A DNA stretch of 64,000 nt from Aurelia coerulea (GCA_039566865.1 CM076960.1:5518001-5582000); one strand, 5' to 3'; counted from the first letter of the stretch, positions 1 through 12,400 are shown. Notes: generated by a model not told the origin, from the letters alone. Numbers and translations: made by a program.

Positions 1-1871
1 AGGCTATATCTTATTTGTAGCGTTCCTGAAGAATTCTTGAACATAGGCCAATTTTCGAAGGAATAAAATTCGATGTAACGCCGATCCCTGATAAGATTTT
101 AACCAAATGCAGAAAAACAAATGTGGAGTAAGGCCTCTCGAATCGATTCGTGGTAAAACCAGCTCTGTATCTTTATTACTCGAATATCCATTTTTATTTT
201 CGTGAAGGTACTCGAAAATTTATCTCGGAAGCCTTATTTTCAGTCATGTGATCGGAATACGACGATATCATTGGCTTATAAGCGTGAAATTGGAAGATTT
301 GCGGGTTTCCCTGTGCCCTATTGAAAGATTTGACTCATATGCTCTTCCAAGGTATTTGCAACAACAAAACTTTGAATCGACGGTTCAGTTCAGTTCAGTT
401 CAGTTTTCATTGACAAATATACCTAAATACATTTCAACAATAATACATTACCTAACTTAAAATAAATAATACAATAATACATGCTACAGGAAAACAAGAT
501 GCTTTTACATATACACTAATAAATTAATTTGTTACATAGACGGTAGTTGGACAGTTTGCTGCTGAGGCTGGAACAGTAATCATAGCTTGCAGTGACTATA
601 CAGAAACTCAAAAGATAGCTAAGCCTTTTGAATAAATGCTGGTACAAACCCATACGTACAACCCATTTTCAATAACTTTTTTCAGAATGCCAGCTATATG
701 ACCCAGCTTGTGAAGTTTTTTTTTGGTCACCAGGTATTTGTATTTTACAAGTAGTGTGAAATCGTAGAAAGACGTCATTCAAACAAAAACTATCACGAAA
801 ATTTAGTTGCAAATTAAAGGAATGTAGAACAAGAAAATAACTGGATAATCAGGAATATGCCAGAATATGCCACAAATTTCCTGCGAAATAGTGACAAATT
901 TCCTGCGAGCCATCTACCTCAAAAACTTCCTGGCAGCGCCGCTGCCGGCGCTGCCGGACATTTTCAAGCCCTGCTCCGTAGTAAACATTTTTTCTTCCGG
1001 GAGCCTATTCTGTTGTTTCATGAATGCAATGGCAGCTATTGTTTACGTTCAGGTTGAAATAACAGACCGGCTTCTTTCTAAAAAGATTGCAAGGATAAAA
1101 CAATCATATGTATGCATTTTGCCTCCTGCAAGATGATTGGTCCTCCTGGAACTGGGGGTGAACAGGGCGGTTTTTTCGCTGTTTGTTTATGAGTCCCAGT
1201 TTGAGCGGTCTCGGTTTGGTAGGCAGTAGTCTCGTTTTGGTGAGCGATAACTGGGACTCACTGTCATCAGTTTAGGGACAATCAATGTGGTAAGGTTCTT
1301 TCATTTATTCTTCAAAATTTAATTGTTTCTGCACCGTTACTGACCATTTTGTACATTATTCATTGAGGCATATGTTTACCTTACTGTCTCTTCTGTGGCA
1401 GAGCTGCAATTAGCTCATTTGCGACCTTTCTTGGACGCTATCGTACTGAAGACCTGTCTGTGGGCCTATTATTATTATACATGGTTAGTGTCTGGAAATG
1501 TACTGACTCTCAGTTTCTTACTCATTCAGAACTTATCATGAAAGCCAGACTAAAGCCAGTTTCTGCCTATTGTGGTACACTGAGCAAAATCATTGCCCAT
1601 TGTTGGCATCTGAAATAACAATTACACATTACATTACACCACAAGTATAAATTAAATGCATTGTCCTCTATTGTTTTAACAACCAAGCCCCCAAATCAAT
1701 ACCTGGCTCTTACGGTCATGCCACCTGGCTGGTATATATGTAAACTAACACGCATAAGGCATCTACTACTAAGAGCGCAAAGAGAGACAGCGCACCATTC
1801 AATGATACTGACGTTATTTGCTTATGCAGATATTGTATGGGGAGATCGTCGCAATAAACTATTAACCCTAT
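1..1871. other. no gene recognised
   Basis: I see no convincing exon here on either strand; the open frames are short and have no family resemblance. A short CAGTT-type microsatellite lies near 384-405. A GC-rich palindrome lies near 932-956. A 12-bp perfect inverted repeat (TGAGTCCCAGTT at 1190-1201 and its complement at 1249-1260) makes a possible 71-bp hairpin. Missing 3' exons of the minus-strand TRIM gene could lie here or beyond the left edge, but I could not identify any. Confidence 0.5.
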
Positions 1872-2353
1872 TTGGAATGAGGATTCTGAATTTGAAACAA
1901 GGATTGTAATATTGAGATGACGATTCTAAAATTGAAATGAGGATTCTGAATTTGAAACAAGGATTCTAATATTGAAATGACGATTCTAAAATTGAAATGA
2001 GGATTCTAAATTTGAAACAAGGATTCTAATATTGAAATGACGATTCTAAAATTGAAATGAAGATTCTAAAACTGAAATGAGGATTCTGAATTTGAAACAA
2101 GGATTCTAATATTGAAATGAGGATTCTAAAATTGAAATGAGGATTCTGAATTTGAAACAAGGATTCTAATATTGAAATGACGATTCTAAAATTGAAATGA
2201 GGATTCTGAATTTGAAACAAGGATTCTAATATTGAAATGACGATTCTAAAATTGAAATGACGATTCTAAAACTGAAATGAGGATTCTGAATTTGAAACAA
2301 GGATTCTAATATTGAAATGACGATTCTAAAATTGATATGAGGATTCTAAAACT
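1872..2353. repeat. 20-bp satellite, left block
   Basis: Tandem array of a 20-bp unit in several variants, such as GGATTCTGAATTTGAAACAA, GGATTCTAATATTGAAATGA and CGATTCTAAAATTGAAATGA. The variants often follow in fixed order, giving a 60-bp higher-order repeat. About 24 units are present. Units abut with no unique spacers, so this is not a CRISPR array. The same satellite resumes at 7613, so the Penelope pair between them most likely sits inside one original array. Confidence 0.95.
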
Positions 2354-2606
2354 CGTCTAGTTTGTATTGAATTCGAAAGAATTCGTATCTGATCCCGAGT
2401 GTTGTACCCAAGGCTATTTATAAAATTTAAATTGGTTTTACTTGCCATTATCTTCCTCTCATTGCGCTTTTCTTTTTTGTCGGAGCTTTCACCTCACCTC
2501 TGAGGCCTCTTCAGCCACTGATTAATTCGATTCTTCGATCAGATATCAGTTTCTAAAAGTGTTCGAATTTCTATTTGACGAATGAACAATATGAACGTCA
2601 CTATAA

Positions 2607-3614
2607 TCAAAATAAGTTGTCGTTGTTGCGTCTTGGGCGTTGGACATTTGTGTTTCCCCATTCTTCTTTGGAATTTAAAGATGGTGCCATCTCACTGATG
2701 AAAACTGCCTCCGTCACCTGCCGCAGCATTGCATCACCGGGACACGTCGCTAGTTTCTCTATCGAAAGTTCTTGCTTAATACCTCCATGCCTTTCTTTCA
2801 TATGTTTGAATAACATCGAGTTCTTATCTTCCTTTTCATATCTGTTTATGTGCTCGTGTATTCTCTCTCCCAAGCTTCGAGCTGACTCACCTATATATGC
2901 TTCCCCGCAGTTCTCCTCGTTCGATCCTACGCATGTTATCTTGTAAACAATGTCTCTAGATTTGCAGTTCACTTTTGGGTTTAATTGGCATGTTCTACAG
3001 TCATCCTGTTTGCAGTCTTTCTCCTTCATTGGATTTGATCTCACAAGAGCTTGTTTTAGAGACTGTCCAGCCCTTTCCACAACACGAATCTTCAATTCTG
3101 CTTCTTTTAGTGCTTTTTGGCATTGTTTCGCTAATTCGCTGTTTGGTGTTGCATCTACGAAAAGAACTGTTTCATATCCGCCTTTTGCGTACCACGTTTT
3201 CTTCTTTTCTGCCTTCTCTCTATCTCTCCTAGCACGCTCCCAAAACTTACTTCTGTACATAGGGCATTCTCCTTTTTTATGTTTGTCGATGATATTGTCA
3301 AGCTTGCTTTTGGCTTCTTTGTAAACTTGCACGCGTTGTTGTTGATTGTATCCTGAGTACTGAATTCTTTGCATGAAATGCTGGATATGGTGCTTCCTTT
3401 CGTCATCTGGGCATTGGGAGGATACGTTTCTCATTATTCTAACCAGATCAGCCACTAGAATACTTGCTTTGGTTTGATGTGAGAGTGCTGAGCTATTGTT
3501 TATAAGGTGCTTGCTTGACATTGGTTTCATGTAATGAGAGAAAAGGATTTGATTTTTATGTTCATTGTCAACCTGGACACTTTCAATCCATTGCTCAATA
3601 TCCAAAACTGGCAT
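2607..3614 (-). pseudogene. Penelope GIY-YIG endonuclease part, minus copy
   Basis: An open frame of 335 codons, the C-terminal half of a Penelope-like polyprotein. Near its centre is a cysteine cluster (CKQDDCRTC then NCKSRDIVYKITC), followed by the GIY-YIG-like core (EAYIGESARSLGERIHEH). This is the endonuclease domain typical of canonical Penelope elements, which nicks target DNA to prime reverse transcription. It is separated from the upstream reverse transcriptase frame by an in-frame TGA shortly after the TIDYP residues. I call it a pseudogene because of that stop and the upstream breaks. Confidence 0.85.
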
Positions 3615-3632
3615 TCTGTTGTTTGGGTGGTT

Positions 3633-4295
3633 TCAAGGATAGTCAATGGTTACTTTAATGCTTGGATGTATCTCATTGGCTCTTTCTTGGATACGTTGCA
3701 TTGTCACTTTATAACTTTGCTCATCTGCTTTTTCTATTGGTATTGCCTTAGCTACAACATTGATATCGTCGACATAGCGTGAATACATTTGGAGTTTAAT
3801 GCCTTTTCTGTGAAGTCTTTCTTTCAATTCTCGATCCCACCATACCATAAATAGCAAGGCTGCATCGCCTGCGATACCTACTCCTATGGCTCCACCTTTC
3901 GATTGTTGGTACAGATTTCTGTTAAATGTGTAGATATGATTCTGAAGGGTTGTTAGTAGACTGATGCGTAATCCATACGTGGCTAGTTCCTTTATTTCTT
4001 GTGAGCTTCTTGGTTTACAGTTACTTTGTGTCCATCCTGACCACCGTTTTTCTGGTTTCTTGTTTATACCGGATGCAGCGAGGGTTTGTGTCCGTCCCTT
4101 GCTCTGTCTCGTTGGGCAAAACTTTAAGATATCATCAGACTGTAATGATTCTTTGCTGGTCGTCAACATCAGGAATAGTCCTAATTCATCGAGATCTACG
4201 TTGTCAAATTCTACATCGCTTTCATCGATGAGCTCTATGCATTTATTCATTGCAAACTCTACGTCTATTGATGGATATAACGCAGCTACATCCAT
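3633..4295 (-). pseudogene. Penelope reverse transcriptase core, minus copy
   Basis: This 220-codon frame carries the catalytic centre of a Penelope-type reverse transcriptase. Motif A reads MDVAALYPSID, followed by a B-like stretch (SKGGAIGVGIAGDAALLFMVWW), and motif C reads YSRYVDDINV with the paired aspartates intact. The frame ends in TGA just before the GIY-YIG part. Upstream it is split from its N-terminal half by the MITE at 4303-4814, which entered directly next to motif A. Confidence 0.88.
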
Positions 4296-4302
4296 GCTAC
4301 CA

Positions 4303-4814
4303 GCATAGGGCTCAAATCTTTCAAATCTTTAAAAAGGTCGGTGTAAAATTCTTTTGCAGTTTTCTTTGAATTAGATTGCTTGAAAGAAACTTATGGTACT
4401 TTGCTGTAAATCTGCCGTGGAAATTTTTTGATATCTTGATCTTTTTCAAAATGGCGGCAATTTCACTATTTTTGAAAAAATTCATGGAAAATTTTGAAAA
4501 AATTTAAACACTCGTAAATCCTAAACTAATAGAGGAAACATTATATAACCTCCAAAGAAAAAATAGTTTATGAAGGTCTACAATATGGTGGCAAGCAGAA
4601 ATCTATAGCTCTTCTAGTTTAGGATTTAGAAATTTGATGACGTCATAGCCTCAAATTTAATAAATGCCGACATATTGAAACTAATTAAGATATCAATAAA
4701 TTGCCACGGCAGATTTACAGTAAAAAACGCTAAGTTCCTTCCAAGCCATTTATTTCAAAGAAAACTGCAATAGAATTTTACACCGACCTTTTTAAAGATT
4801 CGAGCCCTATGTTT
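4303..4814. mobile_element. 512-bp MITE with 10-bp target duplication
   Basis: Terminal inverted repeats begin CATAGGGCTCAAATCTTT and end with the complement, AAAGATTCGAGCCCTATG, with further inverted similarity inside (GGTCGGTGTAAAATTC). The element is flanked by a perfect direct repeat CATGCTACCA (4293-4302 and 4815-4824). Removing the element and one repeat restores continuity with the Penelope coding sequence on the minus strand, which confirms the insertion site. No coding capacity. Related copies lie at 45044-47596, 44880-47650 and 57398-57905. A 10-bp duplication would fit a Mutator-like superfamily, but that is inference. Confidence 0.92.
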
Positions 4815-4842
4815 CATGCTACCAATAATGCTAGCGTTCAGA

Positions 4843-5783
4843 TCATTCTTCCATTCGGCTGAGGAGGTCTTCGGTGCTTTCACAAACTTCATGTGCTGAT
4901 TTAATCACTGGCCTCAGTATCATTGATAGAAAATGTGAGATACGGTAGTTGCATGCTACAATCGCCCCACACACCGGTCTCATTGGTGGTCCTTTCACCT
5001 GATTTTCACACGGTTTATGATCCTTTCTGAGTCCATATAAAGGAGGAACTGCATTATTTGTTGCTTGAAAGTTACCACTCGTTCTTTCATCTCCATTTAG
5101 GATTCGGCGCCATGCAGACATATGTGCATTCAATGTTCTATCGACAGTCTCATATTGCTTCTCGTCGACTTTCGACGTACTATCGAGATGTGGAGTCATT
5201 GATTCGATGTAGTTGCAAGGAAAATCTATTGATAACCTTCCCGATTTATCAGTTGGAAAGCACACGATTTCTTTTTGTGATATTCTAGACTGCAATATTT
5301 TGATACCATCCAGTTCTTGTTTTCCAAGGTTTTCCTTTCCTTTGCTTTTAGTAGAATACTCATCTATGATTTTGTGTAACTTCAGTTTGGCAACCTCTAT
5401 TTTAGTTTCGGTTTCTTTGTCACTGTAGGGTGGCATAAAGGCTTTTTTGTTGAATGGTAAGCTGGTTGGTCTTATTTTTCTAAGATTGTAGCTTTTTCTT
5501 GCGCTGTCATAGAACTCTGGTTCATCGTCAGAATCTTCATCTGTGTTTTCTTTATCTTTTTCAAATTCTCTCTTCCATCTGAGTTTGGTAAATGTTTTCT
5601 CTACTTCAGCTTTACTCTTGATTGGATTGATCTTATTGTATATGGCGAATCTTGGAGGTAGTTCCAGTGCAGCTTGTTCGCTTTTGGAGACGTTGGCGTT
5701 ACCACAAATTCTTGGTTTTGATTCATACTGTTCTGGTGGTTTTGAATCTGTGAATATAATCCCGTCAATTTCATTTTCGGTTT
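4843..5783 (-). pseudogene. Penelope N-terminal and RT fingers part, minus copy
   Basis: The minus strand is open through a charged N-terminal region (5437-5783) and on into 4843-5436. It includes LYGLRKDHK and KGPPMRPVCGA, the conserved N-terminal motifs of Penelope-type reverse transcriptases. The frame stops at TGA close to 4843. The continuing coding sequence (DLNASIIGS, then motif A) lies in another frame, so a small indel precedes the MITE insertion. The 5' end meets the inverted copy near 5783, so the true N-terminus is absent. Confidence 0.8.
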
Positions 5784-5785
5784 GA

Positions 5786-6390
5786 AGAGTTTGCAGTGAA
5801 CAAATGCATAGAGCTCATCAATGAAAGCGATGTAGAGTTTGACAACGTAGATCTCGATGAATTAGGACTATTCCTTATGTTGACGACCAGCAAAAAATCA
5901 TTACAGTCTGATGATATCCTAAAGTTTTGCCCAACGAGACAGAGCAAGGGACGAACACCAACCCTCGCTGCATCCATTATAAACAAGAAACCAGAAAAAC
6001 GGTGGTCAGGATGGACAAAAAGTAACTGTAAACCAAGAAACTCACAAGAAATAAAGGAATTAGTCATGTATGGATTACGCATCAGTCTACTAGCAACCCT
6101 TCAGAATCATATCTACACATTTAACGGAAATCTGTAGCCATAGGCGTAGGTATTGCAGGTGATGTAGCCTTGCTATTTATGGTATGGTGGGATCGAGAAT
6201 TGAAAGAAAGACTTCACAGAAAAGGCATTAAACTCCAAATGTATTCACGCTATGTCGACGATATCAATGTTGTAGCTAAGGCAATACCAAAAGAAAAAGC
6301 AGATGAGCAAAGTGATAAAGTGACAATGCAACGTATCCAAGAAAGAGCCAATGAGATACATCCAAGCATTAAAGTAACCATTGACTATCC
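5786..6390 (+). pseudogene. Penelope reverse transcriptase, truncated plus copy
   Basis: Plus-strand copy of the RT region, beginning a few codons after motif A, so the first catalytic aspartate region is missing. An internal deletion of roughly 20 bp near 6136 removes the glycine-rich motif B start that is intact in the minus copy and shifts the frame. Motif C (YSRYVDDINV) remains around 6247. The frame ends with the same TGA after TIDYP that the minus copy has. Confidence 0.85.
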
Positions 6391-6412
6391 TTGAAACCAC
6401 CCAAACAACAGA

Positions 6413-7420
6413 ATGCCAGTTTTGGATATTGAGCAATGGATTGAAAGTGTCCAGGTTGACAATGAAAATAAAAATCAAATCCTTTTCTCTCATTACATGA
6501 AACCAATGTCAAGCAAGCACCTTATAAACAATAGCTCAGCACTCTCACATCAAACCAAAGCAAGTATTCTAGTGGCTGATCTGGTTAGAATAATGAGAAA
6601 CGTATCCTCCCAATGCCCAGATGACGAAAGGAAGCACCATATCCAGCATTTCATGCAAAGAATTCAGTACTCAGGATACAATCAACAATAACGCGTGCAA
6701 GTTTACAAAGAAGCCAAAAGCAAGCTTGACAATATCATCGACAAACATAAAAAAGGAGAATGCCCTATGTACAGAAGTAAGTTTTGGGAGCGTGCTAGGA
6801 GAGATAGAGAGAAGGCAGAAAAGAAGAAAACGTGGTACGCAAAAGGCGGATATGAAACAGTTCTTTTCGTAGATGCAACACCAAACAGCGAATTAGCGAA
6901 ACAATGCCAAAAAGCACTAAAAGAAGCAGAATTGAAGATTCGTGTTGTGGAAAGGGCTGGACAGTCTCTAAAACAAGCTCTTGTGAGATCAAATCCAATG
7001 AAGGAGAAAGACTGCAAACAGGATGACTGTAGAACATGCCAATTAAACCCAAAAGTGAACTGCAAATCTAGAGACATTGTTTACAAGATAACATGCGTAG
7101 GATCGAACGAGGAGAACTGCAGGGAAGCATATATAGGTGAGTCAGCTCGAAGCTTGGGAGAGAGAATACACGAGCACATAAACAGATATGAAAAGGAAGA
7201 TAAGAACTCGATGTTATTCAAACATATGAAAGCAAGGCATGAAGGTATTAAGCAAGAACTTTCGATAGAGAAACTAGCGACGTGTCCCGGTGATGCAATG
7301 CTGCGGCAGGTGACGGAGGCAGTTTTCATCAGTGAGATGGCACCATCTTTAAATTCCAAAGAAGAATGGGGAAACACAAATGTCCCACGCCCAAGACGCA
7401 ACAACAACAACTTATTTTGA
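6413..7420 (+). pseudogene. Penelope GIY-YIG part, plus copy
   Basis: Plus-strand copy of the endonuclease region, nearly identical to the minus copy. It has an extra nonsense change near 6690 (TAA where the minus copy has CAA in a run of glutamines), splitting it into 92- and 241-codon pieces. The cysteine cluster and the YIGESARSL core are intact after the stop. Confidence 0.85.
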
Positions 7421-7611
7421 TTATAGTTACGTTCATATTATTCATTCGTCAAATAGAAATTCGAACACGTTTAGAAACTCATATCTGATCGAAGAATCGA
7501 ATTAATCAGTCGCTGAAGAGGCCTCAGAGGTGAGGCGAAAGCTCCGACAAAAAAGAAAAGCGCAATGAGTGGAAGATAATGGCAAGTAAAACCAATTTAA
7601 ATTTTATAAAT

Positions 7612-8176
7612 AGATTCTAAAACTGAAATGAGGATTCTGAATTTGAAACAAGGATTCTAATATTGAAATGACGATTCTAAAATTGAAATGAGGATTCTGA
7701 ATTTGAAACAAGGATTCTAATATTGAAATGACGATTCTAAAATTGAAATGAGGATTCTAAAACTGAAATGAGGATGCTGAATTTGAAACAAGGATTCTAA
7801 TATTGAAATAAGGATTCTAAAATTGAAATGAGGATTCTAAAACTGAAATGAGGATTCTGAATTTGAAACAAGGATTCTAATATTGAAATGACGATTCTAA
7901 AATTGTAATGAGGATTCTAAAACTGAAATGAGGATTCTGAAATTGAAATTAGGATTCTGAATTTGAAACAAGGATTCTAATACTGAAATGACGATTCTAA
8001 AACTGAAATGAGGATTCTAATATTGAAATGAGGATTCTAAAACTGAAATGAGGATTCTAAAATTGAAATGAGGATTCTGAATTTGAAACAAGGATTCTAA
8101 TATTGAAATGACGATTCTAAAATTGAAATGAGGATTCTAAAACTGAAATGAGGATTCTGAAATTGAAATGAGGATT
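7612..8176. repeat. 20-bp satellite, right block
   Basis: Same satellite as 1872-2353, about 28 units, with the same variants in the same orientation. It starts right at the end of the Penelope right arm. Confidence 0.95.
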
Positions 8177-8559
8177 GGCCCTTATCGGCCACCATAATTT
8201 CTGCTATGGACGGCACAGAATATTGTATTTTGTATTTGGTTGAATTTTAACTGTGATATAAAAGAAAAACACTTGAAGTAGAGAGAACTTTAGATTACCA
8301 ACTTCAAGAACAAAATGGGTGGAACAAAGATCTTCGTACTGTTTTGTTGTAGTAAAGAAGTGAATGAAGAATTTTTGAATTTTAGCTATGTAAGACTTCA
8401 TTAGGCTTACATCGTTTAGTTTTGATTGCTTTATTTAACTATTCTTACACATTGTAACTTTTCTTTTTGAGGAACCCATAGAAAGCACATCTTGATGATC
8501 GGGGCATTTTCTTTTATGATTTTATCAAATCAAATCCAAACCTAGCAGGCATAACTTAC
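8177..8559. other. TRIM intron sequence, no gene
   Basis: AT-rich sequence with no exon I can support. On the minus strand it is the start of the intron that follows TRIM exon 2, whose donor lies at 8554-8559. Confidence 0.5.
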
Positions 8560-9473
8560 CTTCATATGGTATGGCTTTCGGTCGTGCACCTTGAAGGAGA
8601 TATTCCTCTTGAGATGTACTCTGTTCAGCGTTGTTTTCTTTAGATTCATAATCACCACTAATAAAAGTTTCAAGCGTTACCAGTGAAGATGGACAGAAAG
8701 GGGCAGTAATGATTGGCTCTAATCGTATGCTACCAAATAGCTCAAGTATCGATTTGAATACTTCTCGGTCGTTTATGCGAAGGGAAAAGTCGCTACTTGG
8801 TTGCTCTTTGACTCGCAAAGTATTCACCTTCAGATCATTTGATTCCTTCTCTAAACACTTAAGCATTTCTGACATTTCATGCATGCCACTTACAAGGCAC
8901 AGTCTAGATGTCGTGGAAGTATCTTCTGGATGAAAGTGCTTCATTGCATCATCTGTGTACTTCCTCTCTGTCACATTCTGAAGAACATGTTCTTTCTCTT
9001 TTGCAAATACTTGTTTGTAATGTTCCCTGGCTCCTTCGAACAACAATGACACAAGCCCTTGAATCTTTGCTTGCTCTTTTTGCAATTTCTGCAGAACTTC
9101 CCGTTCATTTTTTACGAGTCGCTGCAAAACATGGTCAGCGGAATGTTTAAAGGCTCGCCAAACTGCCTGATTAATATCGTTCGAAGACTTCAGCTGACCA
9201 AATAACTGTGTTGCGCCTTTCCACGCTAAATCAACTGTTGTTGTGTGATGGTCTCTATGCTCAGCCAAATAGCAGTCCAAACACAGTGCGCCTTTGCACG
9301 CAGAGCAATAGTAATACAGCGGTAATTCATGTATTTTGCAAATGTATTCTCCGGTATCTTGACAGCCAACAAATAAATGTTTGCTTTCTGTTGCTTTCTC
9401 GTGTGCACTTTTCCTACAAGTGCCCCATTTCCATCTGTTCCTGTAGCAGAGTTTGCAATAACATGTTGTACAT
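8560..9473 (-). CDS. TRIM exon 2: B-box 1 end, B-box 2, coiled coil
   Basis: Acceptor TTTTGCAG lies just to the right of 9473; the donor GTAAGT lies at 8554-8559. It encodes the rest of B-box 1 (CTTCYCKLC), a complete B-box 2, and a charged helical region rich in Lys, Glu and Gln expected to form the coiled coil. It then carries a serine/glutamate-rich tail and ends one base into a codon. The exon therefore continues into an exon I did not find. Confidence 0.85.
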
Positions 9474-12400
9474 CTGCAAAATCAATTCATTTGCAATCAA
9501 AGAGAGTCAAGTGGGTAAGGAGTAACATACCAGGTGTCCTAAAAAAGTACTCCTGTTTAAAGAATCACCAACAATTTATTATCAAACCTTTGATAAAAGT
9601 TTCTTTTTGAGTTGCTTTGTCAAAGACCTAAAAATATTCATAGATGATAAAAAGGTTGCTTTTGACACAGCTAGGTAGAAAGTGTACGCGTTGGAAAACT
9701 TTATTTTGAGCTATAGTTTTTAAGCAAAATACTCAATCTTGCCCTAGAGTCAAAATTTTCAAATGTTTTATCATAATTGAAGTCGCCAATCATAGTGTGC
9801 ATCTCTTCCTGTCATTTATGACCAAACTAGACGCTTTACATTCACAAAGAAATTGATCTGGCAATCATCGGATCTTTTTGTAGTATGATTCAAAACCAGG
9901 TAGCCCTAAAAAGAGCTAAATTTGCTCATTTTTAAACCAATTACAAAAGCAGATATACCGTGGAAAATAATTTGGTCCAAGATCTACTTGACAAAGAAAG
10001 AAAGTTGAAGATCGGCCGTGTAATCAATTTTTTGGGACACCCGGTATATACCGGATGAGTCAAACAAGCTAAAGCGTTTGCAAGCCCGAGTAGTAACGTA
10101 GTTTATTGCCTACTCTTCAGATTTCTTAACCCTAATCCATATGGGGACCTCGAGGTTTTATTTGCTGCGTTTTTAAACGACATCAGCTATGTCCCCCAAT
10201 CTCCCTGACTTTTACTAATTATCTATTACCTACATTTTGATGGAAAAAAATTTGAACAGTAGGACTTACAGGTCACGTGACATGCCCATATTTGGAATGA
10301 GGTAGCAGCAAATCATTGTTTTCAATGATTTCAATGGAAATATTTGATTGAATTATGATGTATTATAGAGCAAATGAATCAGCAAACAAACGGCTTCAAT
10401 TTGATACCAGAATTTCTGGAATTTGATGATGTCAGCATATTTTTGTAATGACGTCATTTTTACCGCCATTTTGGACTAATTAGCAATTTTTTCGATTTTT
10501 TTTCAAACTTTTTCAATAAAAAGCACTCTAATGATTCATTTTAATATGTTATCACTATTTTTCAGGTTCTTTTGGTCTCTTTTTACATAAAACAAATTAA
10601 TCGCACAAATGACGTCATCAGAATTGACTAATTTCTGCCAAAATATCATTCCAAAATCGTTATTTTCAATAAAATAACATTTTATAGCCAAATATGTTGA
10701 CAAAGTAAACGAAAAACTGCATGTAGTTCGTGCAAAATCTTCTTTAAACTCTAATTTAACTTGGAAGCCTGATTTTCTTAGATTTTCAACTTCATGACGT
10801 CACTGTGACGTCACAAGGCGTGGCTGCCACATTCAAAATACGCTACGAGCTACAAATTACCTATTCTGTAACTGTGACAAGTTGTATTGAATTCTGGTGA
10901 GTCTAAGGCAGTTTTCAGATCCACCCCCTCCCCGCCTCCTTAAATGGTAGCTCGAAAAAAGCCCATATGGATTAGGGTTAAAACTGTTTTGGATTTTGTG
11001 GGTAACATGTTAACTGAATTTTGTTGATTGAAATTGGTTGTACTTTTATCGATTTACAAGTGACTTTACAAAAGCATTTTATCTCAAAATCTTTCCTGAA
11101 AGGCCTTCATTTCTTGATCGAATTTGTCAAACTTTAAACTTAACAGCGATGACAATGAGACATGATTGGGGTTTTCTCATTGAATGCGCAACTGGTTGCG
11201 TAGATCAGAGCCAGCCCTACTATAGTTTTTTACTGGAGAGCTTCTTTATGGAATGTTTTATTAAGTACTGGGGGCCTTTAGAATCCACAGTATTGTGGTT
11301 ATTGGGTATTTCTATGTCGGTTTCCAGTGATCTGCTTCAATGACATGGTATCCCGTTTTGAAACATAACACGGTGGACTGCTTTCAGGAGATCATAGTTC
11401 GGTATTTGGTATTATCAGTAGGAAAAGCGAGGAATTTCCGAGAGGAAGATGGTGCAGAATTTCCCATGGGCTGGGCGTGGATTGAGACACCACCTACTTC
11501 GAACAAAGATGGCCCTTGAGATTCTTTCAAAAGCGAGGAGATCGCGGTTGGGTTTGATTAGGAGAAGACATTTTCCGAGAGATGCTGAATTTGATAGGCA
11601 GAGGATAGTGACCTCAAAAATTTCCCCACACATATTAACGCAGAATTTTAAAAGTTTCCATTTTGGGGGAGGACAAACATTACATTGTGAGAAGAGTTTA
11701 AAGCTAAGCAAAGGTTGCTTCTTCAAACATTTTCAAAAAACGGCAGTTCATATGGAAAAATCTAAGTATGTCAATGTTTCCAATCTTTCACTGACACGCA
11801 TGGAATCGAGTAGAGACAGTCTAAGTCAAAGAAAATTATTTTTACCCTAGCTGATTATGTTAAAAGTTGCCTGGGGATTCTAATTCATATAGGAACTGTG
11901 ACAAAATTGTCACAAATTTGGTTTTACTACCGAAAAAAGGAAGTTCAGGAGAAGGACTCTACGCAAAAGTAGAAGGTACATCATCAAAAATGTTCCTGAT
12001 GGCTTCACCCTCAGAGCCCTAATTTGATATTCCCCTGTTAACCATCTCTGGAAATACCACTGCTGTCTATAACTAGGACGAGAAAATTGCTCGAAATGAA
12101 GAGAAAACACCAAGTGTCAATTGCCCTTCATTATCTCGTCCCCGTTGAGATATATTGTGATCTCAGATAGTTGTCCAGTAAAATCCTTTCGTTTAACTCC
12201 GTTTCGGTAAATACCATTTTCAAGTTGCGGTGTGGAATGTTTTGCGGTTATCAAGTAGCCCCATGGTTATCAGGCTAGTAGCCCCACCGACATCCCAAAA
12301 CTCCGAGGAGTCTATGTGATGGTGGGATTTCGTGTGTCGTGTTTCCTGTGGTCATTGGAACAGCAATTACTGAACGTGATGGAGAGTTGAAATAATGCGA

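Larger units (their letters stand above)
2405..7611. mobile_element. inverted pair of Penelope-like elements
   Basis: Two copies of the same Penelope-like retroelement lie as inverted arms (about 2405-4262 and 5786-7611) around a spacer holding the N-terminal part of the left copy. The minus-strand copy is the longer one. The plus-strand copy is 5'-truncated just after reverse transcriptase motif A. The outer ends match through the 3' untranslated part, both reaching an AT-rich stretch near 2405-2440 and 7575-7611. Arms differ by few bases by eye. Both are broken. Complex and inverted arrangements are known for Penelope-like elements; whether this arose by insertion or by local inverted duplication is open. 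Confidence 0.9.

Noticed and set aside
2026..2220. minus-strand ORF with QIQNPHFNFRI repeats
   Set aside because: It is only the translation of the 20-bp satellite.
1872..2353. CRISPR-like regular repeats
   Set aside because: The 20-bp units abut with no unique spacers, and the surroundings are clearly eukaryotic; this is a satellite.
11038..11850. ORFs of 101 and 133 codons
   Set aside because: No domain, no splice or poly(A) context and no repeat support; likely chance.
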